64,000 nucleotides of DNA from Pseudomonadota bacterium (GCA_023403845.1 JAEYDL010000030.1:6129-70128), one strand, 5' to 3'; shown: positions 8,070-17,660, counted from the first letter of the stretch. The notes: generated from the letters alone by a model not told the origin. A program made the numbers and translations.

Positions 8070-9398
8070 ATGTATTCACAATGTAATTACGGACCAGACT
8101 GGAAAGCCATCTATAAACGCAAACTCGTCAGTGGTCAGGAAGCAGTAAGCCATGTTCGATCCGGCGATCTCGTTCTGTCCGCAGGAGAAGGCGGAGAATC
8201 CGACTATCTGCTCAACCTGCTGGCTCAGCGCAAGGATGAATTGCAGGATGTCTCCATTCACTGCTGCAATTCACGCAATGTCATCGACGTCAATAATCCG
8301 GAATGCTCCGGTCATTTTCTGTGCGATAACTGGTTCGTCGGACCGGTAAGCCGAACGGCCCTGCATGCCGGTCAGGCGACGTTCACGCCGTCCCACTTCA
8401 GCCAGTATGAGGAAAACATCAGCCGCAGCAAATGGGGACAGGCCGAAATCGGCATGCTTCAGGTTTCTCCGCCGGACAACCACGGCTTCATGAGCTTCGG
8501 CATCACCACAGCATACAGTCGGGGGATTCTCGAACGGGCCCAAAAAATTCTTGTTCAGGTCAACCCCAAAATGCCGCGCGTGCTCGGCGACAACTTCATG
8601 CATGTCAGCGAAGCCGATTATATCGTCGAGGCTGAAAGCGAACTCTGGCAATTCCCGGATGTCCCTCCCACCGAAATTCAGAAAGCCATTGCGGCGCATA
8701 TCGCCGAAAGAATCGAGGACGGCTCCACCTTGCAGCTTGGCATAGGCGGCATTCCCAATGCGGTCGGCGCGTTGCTCGCGCATAAAAAACATCTGGGAGT
8801 GCATACGGAAATGATCACCCAATGCATGCGAGAACTCGTGGAGTGCGGCGCAGTGGATAATTCCATGAAAAAAATCCATCGCGGAAAGCTCATCGGCACT
8901 TTCGCCGGAGGAAACGACGACCTGTACGGATGGATGGACAACAACCCCCTCGTGGAGTGTTACCCTGTCAAATATGTCAATAATCCTGCTGTAATCGCGC
9001 AAAACGACAAGCTTGTTTCCATCAATGCCACGATTGAGGTCGATCTTACCGGGCAGGCCTGCTCCGAAAGTATTGGCGCAAGACAGTACAGCGGCATAGG
9101 CGGACAAATGGACTACGTGCGCGGCGCTTACCTTTCCAAAGGCGGCAAGTCTTTTCTGGCCGTAAGCTCCACAGCCGAAACCAGACAGGGGCGGGTATCC
9201 TGCATTGTTCCCATGCTCAAGCACGGCGCAGTGGTGAGCACGGCGCGTACCGATATAGACATGGTCGTTACCGAATACGGCGTGGCCGAACTGCGGGGCC
9301 GCAGCATCCGTGAACGCGTACGCAATCTTGTTGCCATAGCACATCCCGACTTTCGCGAGGGGCTTTTGGATTTTGCAAAAAAATCAAACTACATCTGA
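8070..9398 (+). CDS. Acyl-CoA:carboxylate CoA-transferase (Cat2/4-hydroxybutyrate type)
   Basis: A 442-residue cytosolic enzyme of the acetyl-CoA hydrolase/transferase family. It would move CoA from a donor such as acetyl-CoA to a carboxylic acid, activating it for breakdown. Seen: LGIGGIPNAV (CoA-binding glycine loop), then GVHTEM whose Glu (about 247) corresponds to the catalytic glutamate of 4-hydroxybutyrate CoA-transferase, and GIGGQMDYVRGA with TEYGVAELRG near the C-terminus, all typical of the family. The ATG at 8070 is preferred over the GTG at 8064 because AAGGAG ends five bases before it. First gene behind the sigma-54 promoter. Its true acid is unknown; import through the downstream TRAP carrier is inferred. 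Confidence 0.85.
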   Translation: MYSQCNYGPDWKAIYKRKLVSGQEAVSHVRSGDLVLSAGEGGESDYLLNLLAQRKDELQDVSIHCCNSRNVIDVNNPECSGHFLCDNWFVGPVSRTALHAGQATFTPSHFSQYEENISRSKWGQAEIGMLQVSPPDNHGFMSFGITTAYSRGILERAQKILVQVNPKMPRVLGDNFMHVSEADYIVEAESELWQFPDVPPTEIQKAIAAHIAERIEDGSTLQLGIGGIPNAVGALLAHKKHLGVHTEMITQCMRELVECGAVDNSMKKIHRGKLIGTFAGGNDDLYGWMDNNPLVECYPVKYVNNPAVIAQNDKLVSINATIEVDLTGQACSESIGARQYSGIGGQMDYVRGAYLSKGGKSFLAVSSTAETRQGRVSCIVPMLKHGAVVSTARTDIDMVVTEYGVAELRGRSIRERVRNLVAIAHPDFREGLLDFAKKSNYI

Positions 9399-9520
9399 AG
9401 CATTACAACCGAATTGATCCCAGGGGACGGCCAATCGGATCCTCACTCGAAACAACTAGGGTGACCGTCTGAGGACCGAGCCGCAATCGCATCACTCCCG
9501 CCACCCATAAGAGATACGCC

Positions 9521-10309
9521 ATGTTTGATTACAAGAATCTCCTCATTGAACAGATCGAAACTGGAATCGTCAAGGTAACGGTGAACAGACCCAGGGCACT
9601 GAACGCGCTGAATATCGAAACCATGCGGGAACTCGGCGACATGACGGAAAAAATCGGAGCGCGCAAAGACGTGCACGTCGTCATCATAACGGGCGCCGGA
9701 GACAAGTCTTTCGTAGCCGGCGCGGACATCGACATCATGTCCGATATGGGTCTCTGGGAAGGCCGTGAATGGGGTGTGCTCGGCGGCATGACGGGACAGC
9801 GGATCGAAGAGATGCCGCAGATGGTCATCGCTGCCGTCAACGGATACGCCCTGGGCGGAGGCGCCTGGCTGGCTACAAGCTGCAATCTCCGCATCGCTTC
9901 GGAAAAGGCCGTCTTCGGCGCGCCTGAAGTCAAGCTGGGGATCATGGCCGGGTTCGGCTGGACTCAGACTCTGCCCCGCATCATCGGCGTGGGCAATGCT
10001 CTGGACATGCTGACGACGGGCCGCTTCATCAAGGCGGACGAGGCGTTGCGCATGGGACTCGTCAACAGGGTCGTCCCACATGAACAGTTGATGGATGCAG
10101 CCCTTGAAATGGCCCGCATGATCTGTGCGAACGGCCCCATTGCAGTTCGTCTCACCAAAAGGGCGGTCTACGAAGGGTTGAGCATGCCTCTTGCTGCATC
10201 CAGAATTTACGAGCGGGAACTCCACGGCCTCTGCTTCACCACGCAGGATCAGAAGGAAGGCATGGCGGCGTTTCTGGAAAAGCGGACTCCGCATTTCGAA
10301 AACAAATAG
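9521..10309 (+). CDS. Enoyl-CoA hydratase/isomerase family protein with altered active site
   Basis: A 262-residue crotonase-fold protein. The oxyanion-hole segments are present: AGADIDIM (around 65) and NGYALGGGAW (around 110). The second catalytic Glu of hydratases is kept in APEVKLGI. The first is not: canonical GGGCEL reads GGGAWL, placing Trp where hydratases have Glu, and the following D of the usual CD pair is N. It may therefore act as an isomerase, hydrolase, decarboxylase or specialised hydratase rather than a standard enoyl-CoA hydratase. It lies 122 bases after the CoA-transferase and very likely works on that enzyme's CoA ester. AAGAGA precedes the ATG. Confidence 0.85.
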   Translation: MFDYKNLLIEQIETGIVKVTVNRPRALNALNIETMRELGDMTEKIGARKDVHVVIITGAGDKSFVAGADIDIMSDMGLWEGREWGVLGGMTGQRIEEMPQMVIAAVNGYALGGGAWLATSCNLRIASEKAVFGAPEVKLGIMAGFGWTQTLPRIIGVGNALDMLTTGRFIKADEALRMGLVNRVVPHEQLMDAALEMARMICANGPIAVRLTKRAVYEGLSMPLAASRIYERELHGLCFTTQDQKEGMAAFLEKRTPHFENK

Positions 10310-10597
10310 GCAGAGGAATTACACTGTACCAAAATCATTCTGTATAAATATCCTTGAACAACATAATAATTTTTATTTATTTTATTACTTATAAATATAA
10401 ACTGTTATTTTATATTTCTGTTTCTTTTTTCATCATATCATGGCCATATTCATTATAATGTTATCTGAAAGAGGATATAAGATGATTTAAACAATACATG
10501 CCTTATAGAACATACCCCATACATCTATAAAATACGATTCTGCATCTGGCAGCCTGTGGCAAAAAATCATATTATGAATTTGACTCATGGAGGAATT

Positions 10598-11689
10598 ATG
10601 AGAGGAATCAGTAAAAAATTCATGGCGATTGTATTGGCTCTTGGTATGTCCTTTACGTTGCTGACCGCCTGCAACGATGAAAAGTCGACAGCCGGCACTG
10701 AATCGTCCCCCTCTGCCGCCCTTCCTAAAGGGGAAACCGTTACTTGGCGTCTGCAAAGCAACTATGCTCTGGATTCCCTGGAAGGCGATATGGCGAAAAA
10801 TCTGAAGAAAGCTCTGGAAAAGGCTACCAACGGACGCTTGCAGGTAGAACTGTACGAACCAGGAGCCTTGTGCCAGGCCTCCGACATCGTGACCTACCTG
10901 TCTCAAGGCGCTTTTGACTGCGCCGTCGTTTTCGGTTCCACATACGCAGGCGTGTTGCCTGAAGCCGATCTTGGCTGCGGCATTCCCTTTGCCTGGGAAA
11001 GTTCGTCCGAAATCTATGACGCCATGGAAAATTATGGTCTGTTGAAAGTCATTCAGGAGGCCTATAGTGAACTGAACATCAAATATTATTGGAACGCACA
11101 CGAACCCAACTACAATACACTGTGCAACTTCAAAGTTACCAGGCTCTCCGACTACTCCGGCAAAAAGATCCGCGCTCTCGGCGTGTGGGGAGACTATTAC
11201 ACCGCCATCGGCGCTTCTCCCGTTAATATTCCTGGAACCGAAGTCTATCAGGCCATGCAACTGGGAACCATTGACGGCGCTCATTACGGCTGGTCCTCTT
11301 TAAGCGACTCCAATAACATCCGTGAAGTGGCCAAGTACGCTATCAAGCCTTCTCTGAGTTATTGCCAGATGGCCACTATCGTGAATCAGAACAGCCTGAA
11401 CAGTCTACCCGCCGATCTACGCGATCTGGTTGATGAAACCATCCGTCTGGCGAATATGGGCCTCATTGGTCAGGATCATGTGGCGGGCACGGAAAAAAGC
11501 GTCCGTGACGCTGTGCTCAAAGGTTACACCCAGATTGTGACGCTCCCCGACGATGTGACTGAAGAACTGCGCAAGATTGCCGTTACCAAGATATGGACGC
11601 AGTTGGCTGCAAAGAGCGAACGAATGGCCCGTGGTATTGAAATCATCAGGCAGCAAAACCGGGACTACGGTCGTAAGGTCGACTATTAA
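10598..11689 (+). CDS. TRAP transporter solute-binding lipoprotein (DctP type)
   Basis: A 363-residue periplasmic receptor for a tripartite ATP-independent carrier, which binds an organic acid and hands it to the DctQ/DctM membrane pair encoded next. The start at 10598 has GGAGG five bases upstream and gives an 18-residue hydrophobic signal ending in the lipobox LTAC, so the mature protein is a lipoprotein. DctP features include the SGKKIRALG strand with the substrate-contacting Arg and the TEVYQAMQLGTIDGA motif. It follows an AT-rich 288-base gap that may hold its own promoter. Ligand unknown; a carboxylate is expected from the family. Confidence 0.9.
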   Translation: MRGISKKFMAIVLALGMSFTLLTACNDEKSTAGTESSPSAALPKGETVTWRLQSNYALDSLEGDMAKNLKKALEKATNGRLQVELYEPGALCQASDIVTYLSQGAFDCAVVFGSTYAGVLPEADLGCGIPFAWESSSEIYDAMENYGLLKVIQEAYSELNIKYYWNAHEPNYNTLCNFKVTRLSDYSGKKIRALGVWGDYYTAIGASPVNIPGTEVYQAMQLGTIDGAHYGWSSLSDSNNIREVAKYAIKPSLSYCQMATIVNQNSLNSLPADLRDLVDETIRLANMGLIGQDHVAGTEKSVRDAVLKGYTQIVTLPDDVTEELRKIAVTKIWTQLAAKSERMARGIEIIRQQNRDYGRKVDY

Positions 11690-11707
11690 CTCCTCCGGCA
11701 GAATGCT

Positions 11708-11730
11708 GGCATGGTCTCGCCAGCCATGCC
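11708..11730 (+). terminator. Intercistronic hairpin after the TRAP receptor gene
   Basis: A 7-base stem (GGCATGG / CCATGCC) lies between receptor and permease genes, with TATTTTT 8 bases later. Probably an attenuating or mRNA-stabilising element that keeps the receptor in excess of the permease. Confidence 0.5.
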
Positions 11731-11801
11731 GGCAACTGTATTTTTCATAGTCAGAAACGGTTTTTCCTCAAGCCCATGACATGGAACCCCAAAGGAAACC
11801 A

Positions 11802-12404
11802 ATGAAAATACTACTGCGACTCTCAGGCATCATTGATGCCGTCAACCGAACGATCGGCACCATTTTCTCCTGGATTCTTTTACCGATGATCGTGTTGACG
11901 ACATTTGAAGTATTCGCCCGCTATGCGCTCAACAGCCCTACCGTCTGGGCCTGGGAACTGATCATCCAGATATGGGGATTTATGCTCATGGCCTGCGGCG
12001 GTTACTGCTACTGGAAAGGTGGATTCGTCAAGGTGGACGTATTTTATAACAAATTTCCCGTGAGGGGAAAATATCTCATCGGTATCGTCACGGCCATCAT
12101 GGTTTTGATATGCATGGCGCTCGTCTTTAAATATGGCTGGAACATGTTCAGCATATCCTTCCAACGTAACGAAAGAATTTCATCCGTTTGGGGTTCCCCC
12201 ATGTGGACCATGCGCTTCTGGGTTCCTCTGGGAGCCGGCCTGATGTTTATCCAAGGCGTCAGCGAACTCATCAAGAACACGGCTGCCCTCCTCGGCAGGG
12301 CTGATCTGAGGCCCGAAAGCGATGAAGTCGCTGAGACCATCGAACAAGTCAAGTCCACCGAAAGGCTCCCGGCTAATGAATCCGATCACGGCAATGCGCA
12401 GTAA
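11802..12404 (+). CDS. TRAP transporter small permease (DctQ type)
   Basis: A 200-residue four-helix membrane protein, the small subunit that joins the DctP receptor to DctM. Hydrophobic helices fall at about 20-40, 50-70, 85-110 and 130-155. The ARYALNSPTVWAWEL segment is typical of DctQ. The ATG at 11802 has AAAGGA upstream; an ATG at 11781 in the same frame has no such site. The C-terminal 40 residues are a charged cytoplasmic tail. Fourteen bases separate it from dctM. Confidence 0.88.
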   Translation: MKILLRLSGIIDAVNRTIGTIFSWILLPMIVLTTFEVFARYALNSPTVWAWELIIQIWGFMLMACGGYCYWKGGFVKVDVFYNKFPVRGKYLIGIVTAIMVLICMALVFKYGWNMFSISFQRNERISSVWGSPMWTMRFWVPLGAGLMFIQGVSELIKNTAALLGRADLRPESDEVAETIEQVKSTERLPANESDHGNAQ

Positions 12405-12418
12405 AGGAGAACGCCCTG

Positions 12419-13729
12419 ATGAGTCCTGAAATCACCATCCTGCTGATCGGCCTTGTATTCCTCATGGCCTTGGGAATTCCCATCTGTTTTACCCTGATGA
12501 GCGTGGCCTCCGCCATTTTGCTGTTCTTTTTCGGCCCCGCGCAAATGAACGTCCTCAACGCAGCCTTCGTCACCCAGATGCAGTCGGAATCACTGCTCGC
12601 CATTCCCATGTTCGTGCTCATGGCCTCATTTCTTCAGACATCTGGGATAGGGAGTGATATTTATGAATTCTTTCATAAATGGATGGGCGGCATCAAAGGA
12701 GGTCTGGCGATGGCGACTGTGGCAACTACCGCCGTTATTGCTGCCATGAGCGGAGTGGCCGCCACCGCTACCATCGCCATGGGGCTGATCGCCCTTCCCG
12801 AAATGCTCAAGCGCGGCTATGACGAATCTCTGGCCTGTGGCCCCGTGCTTGCCGGCGGCTGCCTCGGTCCCATTATTCCACCTTCCACCATCATGATCAT
12901 TATGGCTTCCTACACCGGCGTGTCCGCCGGCTGGCTGTTCATGGGCGGAGTGCTCCCCGGCATTCTTCTGGCCATCGCCTTCATCATCTACATCGGCATC
13001 CGTTGCGCTATTTCCCCAAAACTCGGACCGGCCATCCCCGCAGACGAACGCCCGACATGGGGTGAAAAATTTAAGGTATTCACCAAGATATTTATACCTA
13101 TCGGCATCATCGTTCTTGTCCTTGGATGCATCTACCGGGGGATCGCCACCCCCACCGAAGCAGCGGGAGTAGGAGCCTTCGCCTCCATGATCTACTCCAT
13201 CTGCTCCAGGAGGCTGTCCTTCAAAAATCTCAAGATGTCCTTGATTCAGACTATGACCGTTTCCGTCATGCTCATGTGGATTCTTATGGGAGGCGCGGCG
13301 TACAACTCCCTCGTCAACATTACCCGTTTCTCCGGCGTAGTAGCGACGGCCTTTCAGAGCGCCAATCTGGATGGTACCGCCCTCATGCTCCTCATTGCGG
13401 GCCTGTTCTTCATTATGGGCATGTTCCTGGATACAACCCCCATTATCATGATCGCCGTGCCGATCTTGCTGCCCATCATCCGGGCTTCCTCGCTGGACGT
13501 CAGCGCGACCATTCTGATCCTCAGCATTACACTATGCCTCGGCATGATTACACCCCCTTTCGGCATCAACATGTTTTACCTGCTTGGCGTAGCTCCGCCA
13601 AGCGTCAACCTGAAGGTCATGTACAGAGCCGCCATTCCCTATGTCATCATCATGGCCGTCGCCATCATCTTCATGTGTTTCTTCCCCAATCTTCTGGTCT
13701 CCTTCCCCAATTCCATGATGGGGCGTTAA
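12419..13729 (+). CDS. TRAP transporter large permease (DctM type)
   Basis: A 436-residue, about 12-helix inner-membrane subunit that drives solute uptake with the sodium gradient. Family motifs seen: GIPICFTLM near the N-terminus, GGCLGPIIPPSTIMII in the middle and ITPPFGINMF near the end. AAGGAG lies 10 bases before the ATG. It is the last transporter gene of the cluster and the regulator follows after 309 bases. The intact C-terminus is a good template for recognising the fragment at 2462-2698. Confidence 0.93.
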   Translation: MSPEITILLIGLVFLMALGIPICFTLMSVASAILLFFFGPAQMNVLNAAFVTQMQSESLLAIPMFVLMASFLQTSGIGSDIYEFFHKWMGGIKGGLAMATVATTAVIAAMSGVAATATIAMGLIALPEMLKRGYDESLACGPVLAGGCLGPIIPPSTIMIIMASYTGVSAGWLFMGGVLPGILLAIAFIIYIGIRCAISPKLGPAIPADERPTWGEKFKVFTKIFIPIGIIVLVLGCIYRGIATPTEAAGVGAFASMIYSICSRRLSFKNLKMSLIQTMTVSVMLMWILMGGAAYNSLVNITRFSGVVATAFQSANLDGTALMLLIAGLFFIMGMFLDTTPIIMIAVPILLPIIRASSLDVSATILILSITLCLGMITPPFGINMFYLLGVAPPSVNLKVMYRAAIPYVIIMAVAIIFMCFFPNLLVSFPNSMMGR

Positions 13730-13768
13730 ACCAGAATTCATGGACCCGTCGGAAGATGTGTCAAACGG

Positions 13769-13793
13769 GCCTGTCTCCCGCAAGGAGGCAGGC
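13769..13793 (+). terminator. Hairpin after the DctM gene
   Basis: GCCTGTCTCC / GGAGGCAGGC form a 10-base stem with one G-T pair and a 5-base loop, 40 bases after the stop. No T-run follows, so it may be a processing or stability hairpin. Confidence 0.4.
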
Positions 13794-14038
13794 TCTCCAG
13801 GCAAACTGGAATTCAGCATGATTCACAATTGCCGGATTTTCTTTTTCAACTTCAGCTTTTGGTAGAATGCCATGCCAACCCTTTTGAACAAAAAGCATTT
13901 AATCCATAACAACGTATGGTCAAACGCAGCTCTGCATTACCTGATTGTACGAACCATATTTCCCACTCGGCTGGCATAAAGAATTAATGAACCCACTACA
14001 GATTTCCCGAAAATCTCAATATATCCGGGACAACTCAT
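13794..14038. other. Intergenic region before the sigma-54 activator gene
   Basis: About 245 bases with no gene. It separates the TRAP operon from its regulator and probably carries the regulator's own promoter, but I see no clear -35/-10 or -24/-12 match. Confidence 0.45.
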
Positions 14039-16090
14039 ATGAAGGCACTCGACATCATGGAACAGGTTTTTCCCCTGCGTCTGGAGGAACTGCTGCGCGG
14101 AGCGGCCTCCAGCCCTGTTCCGTCCGGCAGCGACTGGCAACCCGTAGTGAATGCCTCCGGCAAGGTGGTCGGAGTTCTTTCCACGGAGCTTTTGCCCTTG
14201 CTCCAGAGGCACCCGGAAGAAAGTGCCGCCGTTCTGGAACGGACGTTTCTCTGCTTGAACGAGCATGACGAAATTCCCTTTGACGGCGCACGCTACATCA
14301 TCGTGCTGAACGCCGAAGGAGCTGCATGCGGGAAAATCTTCATGGATACGGCGCTGCGGCATGAACTCGGGCAGATGCGGTTCCGAAGACGGCTCTACCA
14401 TGAGGTGCTCGACGCTCTGGAAAGCGGCATCACCGCCGTGGATGAAAAGGGCGTCATCACCTTCGCCAACCAGACGGCTTCCGTTCTGCTGGGTTATTCC
14501 CGTCCGGATGAACTTGAAGGACGTATTGTGGAAGACGCGATACCCGGCACCCGCATGCGTTTTGTTCTGGCTACGCGCAAGCCTCTGCGCTGGGGCACGC
14601 TGCTGGTCGGGAACAGGACGCTGGTGGCCTGTTACGCGCCGATCATCCGCAATGGCCAGTTGCGCGGCGTGGCTTCATGCTTCCATGACATTTCGGTGTT
14701 CGACAAGATCCACGCCGAATTGAGACAGCTCAAGGACATTCTCAAGGAAATGAACGCCGTGATCGAATCCACCTATGACGGCCTGTCCATAACCGACAGA
14801 AACGGCACCGTGCTGCGGATCAACAATGCCTATGAACGAATGACCGGCATCAAGGGGGCCGACATCGTCGGGCAAAACATGAGCGCTATGGTTGATGGGG
14901 GCGTGTATGATCAATCGGTTTCTTCCCTTGTGCTCAAGGCGAAAAAGGCCGTCACCATCAACCAGGTCATCAACGGGAGAAGGTTTCTGGTCACGGGCAG
15001 TCCGGTGCTGGATGACGATGGGGAAATCCTGCGCATCGTGACGAACCTCCGCGATATTACGGAATTGACCACGCTGCAGCACGAGCTGGAGGATTCACGT
15101 AAAAAAATGCGCCGATACCGCTCCCGCCTTGACGAACTGGAAAAGGGCCGGACTGGAAACGACAACCTCGTCTATTGCAGCAAGGCGATGGAACGAGTGG
15201 CCGAACTGGCTTCCGTAGTGGCCGCGGTGGACTCTACAGTGCTTATTACCGGCGAATCCGGCACGGGCAAGGATCTCGTCGCGCGGCGCATTCACAGGCT
15301 GGGGGGAGGCAAACAGCGTCCTTTCATCAAGATAAACTGCGCGGCCCTTCCCGATAATCTGCTTGAATCGGAACTGTTCGGCTATGAGGCCGGAGCCTTT
15401 ACAGGCGCTGGCAGCAAAGGCAAACCAGGCATGTTCGAACTGGCGGACGGCGGGTCTCTGTTCATGGACGAAATTGCGGAAATTCCCCTCTACCTGCAGG
15501 CCAAGCTCCTCCGGGCTCTTCAGGATCAGGAGATCATGCGCGTCGGAGGAACTTCCCCGAAAAAGGTGAAAGTCCGCATCATCGCCGCGACCAACAGAGA
15601 TCTGGGCCAGCTGGTGGCGGAAAAAACATTCCGCGAGGATCTCTATTACCGTCTGATGGTCGTCCCCATCCACATTCCTCCGCTGCGCGAGCGGGTGGAG
15701 GACATACCGGCGCTGATTTCCCATTTTCTGGAAAAGTACAACGACAAATTCGAATTTTCCAAGACCATCAGCGGCGAAACCATTGACCTCATGCTCAGAC
15801 ATTCCTGGCCCGGAAACGTCCGGGAACTGGAAAACGTCATCGAGCGCATGATGGTTCTGTGCAAGGAAAATGAACTCTCCATCCGGCATCTTCCGGAAAG
15901 TATCCGTTCCAATCGGTCCGCGCCTTCGGCATCCACGCTGAAGGCAGGAGTGGAACAGCTGGAGGCCCATATGCTGGCAGAGGCCTTTCTAAAATACGGC
16001 TCATGGGGAAAAGCGGCGCTGGCGCTGGGAATCAATACGGCGACGGTCTACCGCAAGGCAGGCAAATACGGACTGATAAAAAAATTCTGA
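14039..16090 (+). CDS. PAS-domain sigma-54 transcriptional activator
   Basis: A 683-residue enhancer-binding protein. The N-terminal ~60 residues resemble a CBS-type segment (WQPVVNASGKVVGVLS). Two PAS domains follow (about 118-225 and 235-350), then a short coiled coil. The AAA+ domain (about 385-615) has Walker A GESGTGKD (about 405), the sigma-54-contacting GAFTGA loop (about 451) and DGGSLFMDEIAEI. A Fis-type helix-turn-helix closes the protein (WGKAALALGINTATVYRKA). There is no receiver domain, so it should sense a ligand or CoA intermediate directly through the PAS domains. It most likely switches on the sigma-54 promoter at 8011 that drives this catabolic and TRAP cluster; that link is inferred from position. 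The ribosome site is weak (GGGA). Confidence 0.92.
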   Translation: MKALDIMEQVFPLRLEELLRGAASSPVPSGSDWQPVVNASGKVVGVLSTELLPLLQRHPEESAAVLERTFLCLNEHDEIPFDGARYIIVLNAEGAACGKIFMDTALRHELGQMRFRRRLYHEVLDALESGITAVDEKGVITFANQTASVLLGYSRPDELEGRIVEDAIPGTRMRFVLATRKPLRWGTLLVGNRTLVACYAPIIRNGQLRGVASCFHDISVFDKIHAELRQLKDILKEMNAVIESTYDGLSITDRNGTVLRINNAYERMTGIKGADIVGQNMSAMVDGGVYDQSVSSLVLKAKKAVTINQVINGRRFLVTGSPVLDDDGEILRIVTNLRDITELTTLQHELEDSRKKMRRYRSRLDELEKGRTGNDNLVYCSKAMERVAELASVVAAVDSTVLITGESGTGKDLVARRIHRLGGGKQRPFIKINCAALPDNLLESELFGYEAGAFTGAGSKGKPGMFELADGGSLFMDEIAEIPLYLQAKLLRALQDQEIMRVGGTSPKKVKVRIIAATNRDLGQLVAEKTFREDLYYRLMVVPIHIPPLRERVEDIPALISHFLEKYNDKFEFSKTISGETIDLMLRHSWPGNVRELENVIERMMVLCKENELSIRHLPESIRSNRSAPSASTLKAGVEQLEAHMLAEAFLKYGSWGKAALALGINTATVYRKAGKYGLIKKF

Positions 16091-16146
16091 CGTCGTCATA
16101 TGCGCGACAAGAAAAAGCGCGGCACACGCCGACGCGAAATGACCTG

Positions 16147-16189
16147 CCGGACGCGGAAGCACCCCCCCGGCAGCGCCCGTCCGGTTTTT
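16147..16189 (+). terminator. Terminator after the activator gene
   Basis: CCGGACG and CGTCCGG pair around a GC-rich inner region and are followed by TTTTT, about 57 bases after the stop codon. Confidence 0.6.
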
Positions 16190-16269
16190 GACGACCTTCC
16201 TTGAACGCGGAAGCCGGACGGAGCGCCAAGCCCCGCCCGACATGGATTCTCGCCGCAAGTCACGGCGAC

Positions 16270-17112
16270 TCAGGACGCGCTCTCTTCGCCCCAGGCGCGT
16301 CTGCTCCTGAACACCTTCTTCCGCGTGCCCGCCCAGGTGTCCCGGGTGAGCGCCGATTCTTCCATCGCATCAAGCATCTTTTTGTAGAGCGGGAAGGGGA
16401 CGGTAAAGGTAAGCTCATCCGTCTTCAGAAACTTGCGTGCGGAAATGTCAAAACCGCCGAGAACAGCACGTTCCTCACCCCGCTGCTGGTAGACCAGAGG
16501 CCATGCGATAATGCTGCCGCACCCGGCGCTGAACGGAGACGCCACGGCATTGTAGTCGCCCGTAGCGTAAAAGACGAGCGAACACAGCCCGTTCAGCACT
16601 TCAGGCCTGACGAAAAAGGAGACTGCCAGTGGAGGTTCGTCTTCCGAAAACTGATCCAGCGGCTTGATGACGCAATATTTTTTCGGAGCCGGAGGCGGCG
16701 CAACATCATCCATGAAGGCGCGCATGGATTCCGGCGAAGGAAGATAATGCTCGCCTTCGAAAGGTGTTCCGGGGATGCCCGTGGAAACGTACAGAACATT
16801 GGTTTCAAGATAGGGGGCGTACATGCCAGAATAGTAGCCCCCGCCCATACAGCCGCATTCCTCATGGCTGATCCAGGCCGCCTTCTTCTTTTTCCGGGCC
16901 AGCCAGATATTGCCGACCAGACATGAAAAATTATTGCCGAAGGCGTTTCCCCAGTTGATCTCCCCGGCGCTTTCCCGTTCCCTGGTGAAGATCTCGCCGG
17001 AGCGCGGACCGAATCCGTCAGGCTTCGTGTCGCTGTAATGCACGCCGAACGGCGCTTCCTCATGTCCCAGAAGTTCCAAAAGTCTTTGCGTCCGCTTCAT
17101 GACGGCTTCCAT
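16270..17112 (-). CDS. DUF169 family protein
   Basis: A 280-residue cytosolic protein of the DUF169 type found mainly in anaerobes. Conserved features include a cysteine in FSCLVGN, a second cluster in EECGCMGGGYYSGM (Cys-Gly-Cys) and FYATGDYNAV, followed by FSAGCGSI. The repeated cysteines suggest a metal or Fe-S site, but the biochemical role is not established. Start at 17112: GGAGG seven bases upstream. Its start overlaps the end of the MarR gene by 16 bases, so the two are co-transcribed and probably co-translated. Confidence 0.8.
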   Translation of the reverse strand: MEAVMKRTQRLLELLGHEEAPFGVHYSDTKPDGFGPRSGEIFTRERESAGEINWGNAFGNNFSCLVGNIWLARKKKKAAWISHEECGCMGGGYYSGMYAPYLETNVLYVSTGIPGTPFEGEHYLPSPESMRAFMDDVAPPPAPKKYCVIKPLDQFSEDEPPLAVSFFVRPEVLNGLCSLVFYATGDYNAVASPFSAGCGSIIAWPLVYQQRGEERAVLGGFDISARKFLKTDELTFTVPFPLYKKMLDAMEESALTRDTWAGTRKKVFRSRRAWGEESAS

Positions 17113-17660
17113 AAGGCGTCCTCCCTTTTCCCCGTTGCTTGGGCCTTCTCCCGAACGCCGGAAAACGACTGGCAGGCGCCCTGTTGCAGGGTCCGCTTGA
17201 CCGTTTCCAGCACCTTCAGACACACGATGCGATCCTGTTCCCCAACGTCTGCAAGAGCCTGTTCCAGAGCTTCGCGCGCGGCGGCCACGCCCCGTTCACG
17301 CAAGCTCCATGCCCTGTCCGTCGCATGGATAAGTCTGCGGCGGGCATTGGCCGCGTCGGGACGCCGGCCGATCAGCCCTCTGGCCTCCATCTGGGAAAGC
17401 AGGCGGCTCATTCCGGACTTGTCCATGCAGGCAAGCCGGGTCAGTTCTTCCTGCGGCAGCTCGCCCCTTTCCCAGAGCATGGTCAGAATGCCCCACTGAT
17501 CTCCGCTCAGGTCGATGCCCGCTTCCCGCATTTTCCTGCGCAACAGGCCGTTCATGAGCCTGTTGGCCGTGATCGTCATGAACCCCAGAGACTCTTCGGG
17601 AACATAAGAAAGCTTGTTCATGGTCATCATGTAGAACGAACAGTTGACAAGGTCAACCAT
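17097..17660 (-). CDS. MarR-family transcriptional regulator
   Basis: A 187-residue winged-helix regulator. The recognition region reads LTRLACMDKSGMSRLLSQME, followed by the wing RRPDAANARRR, as in MarR proteins that sense small aromatic or oxidising ligands. It is the upstream partner of the DUF169 gene (16-base overlap) and is likely to regulate this two-gene unit. The first 15 residues are atypical; translation may begin at one of the internal Met codons near residue 12. No operator can be singled out. Confidence 0.85.
   Translation of the reverse strand: MVDLVNCSFYMMTMNKLSYVPEESLGFMTITANRLMNGLLRRKMREAGIDLSGDQWGILTMLWERGELPQEELTRLACMDKSGMSRLLSQMEARGLIGRRPDAANARRRLIHATDRAWSLRERGVAAAREALEQALADVGEQDRIVCLKVLETVKRTLQQGACQSFSGVREKAQATGKREDALWKPS

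Noticed and set aside
10548..10561. TGGCAG...GGC as a second sigma-54 promoter before the TRAP receptor
   Set aside because: The GG-to-GC spacing is one base short and the -12 element lacks TT.
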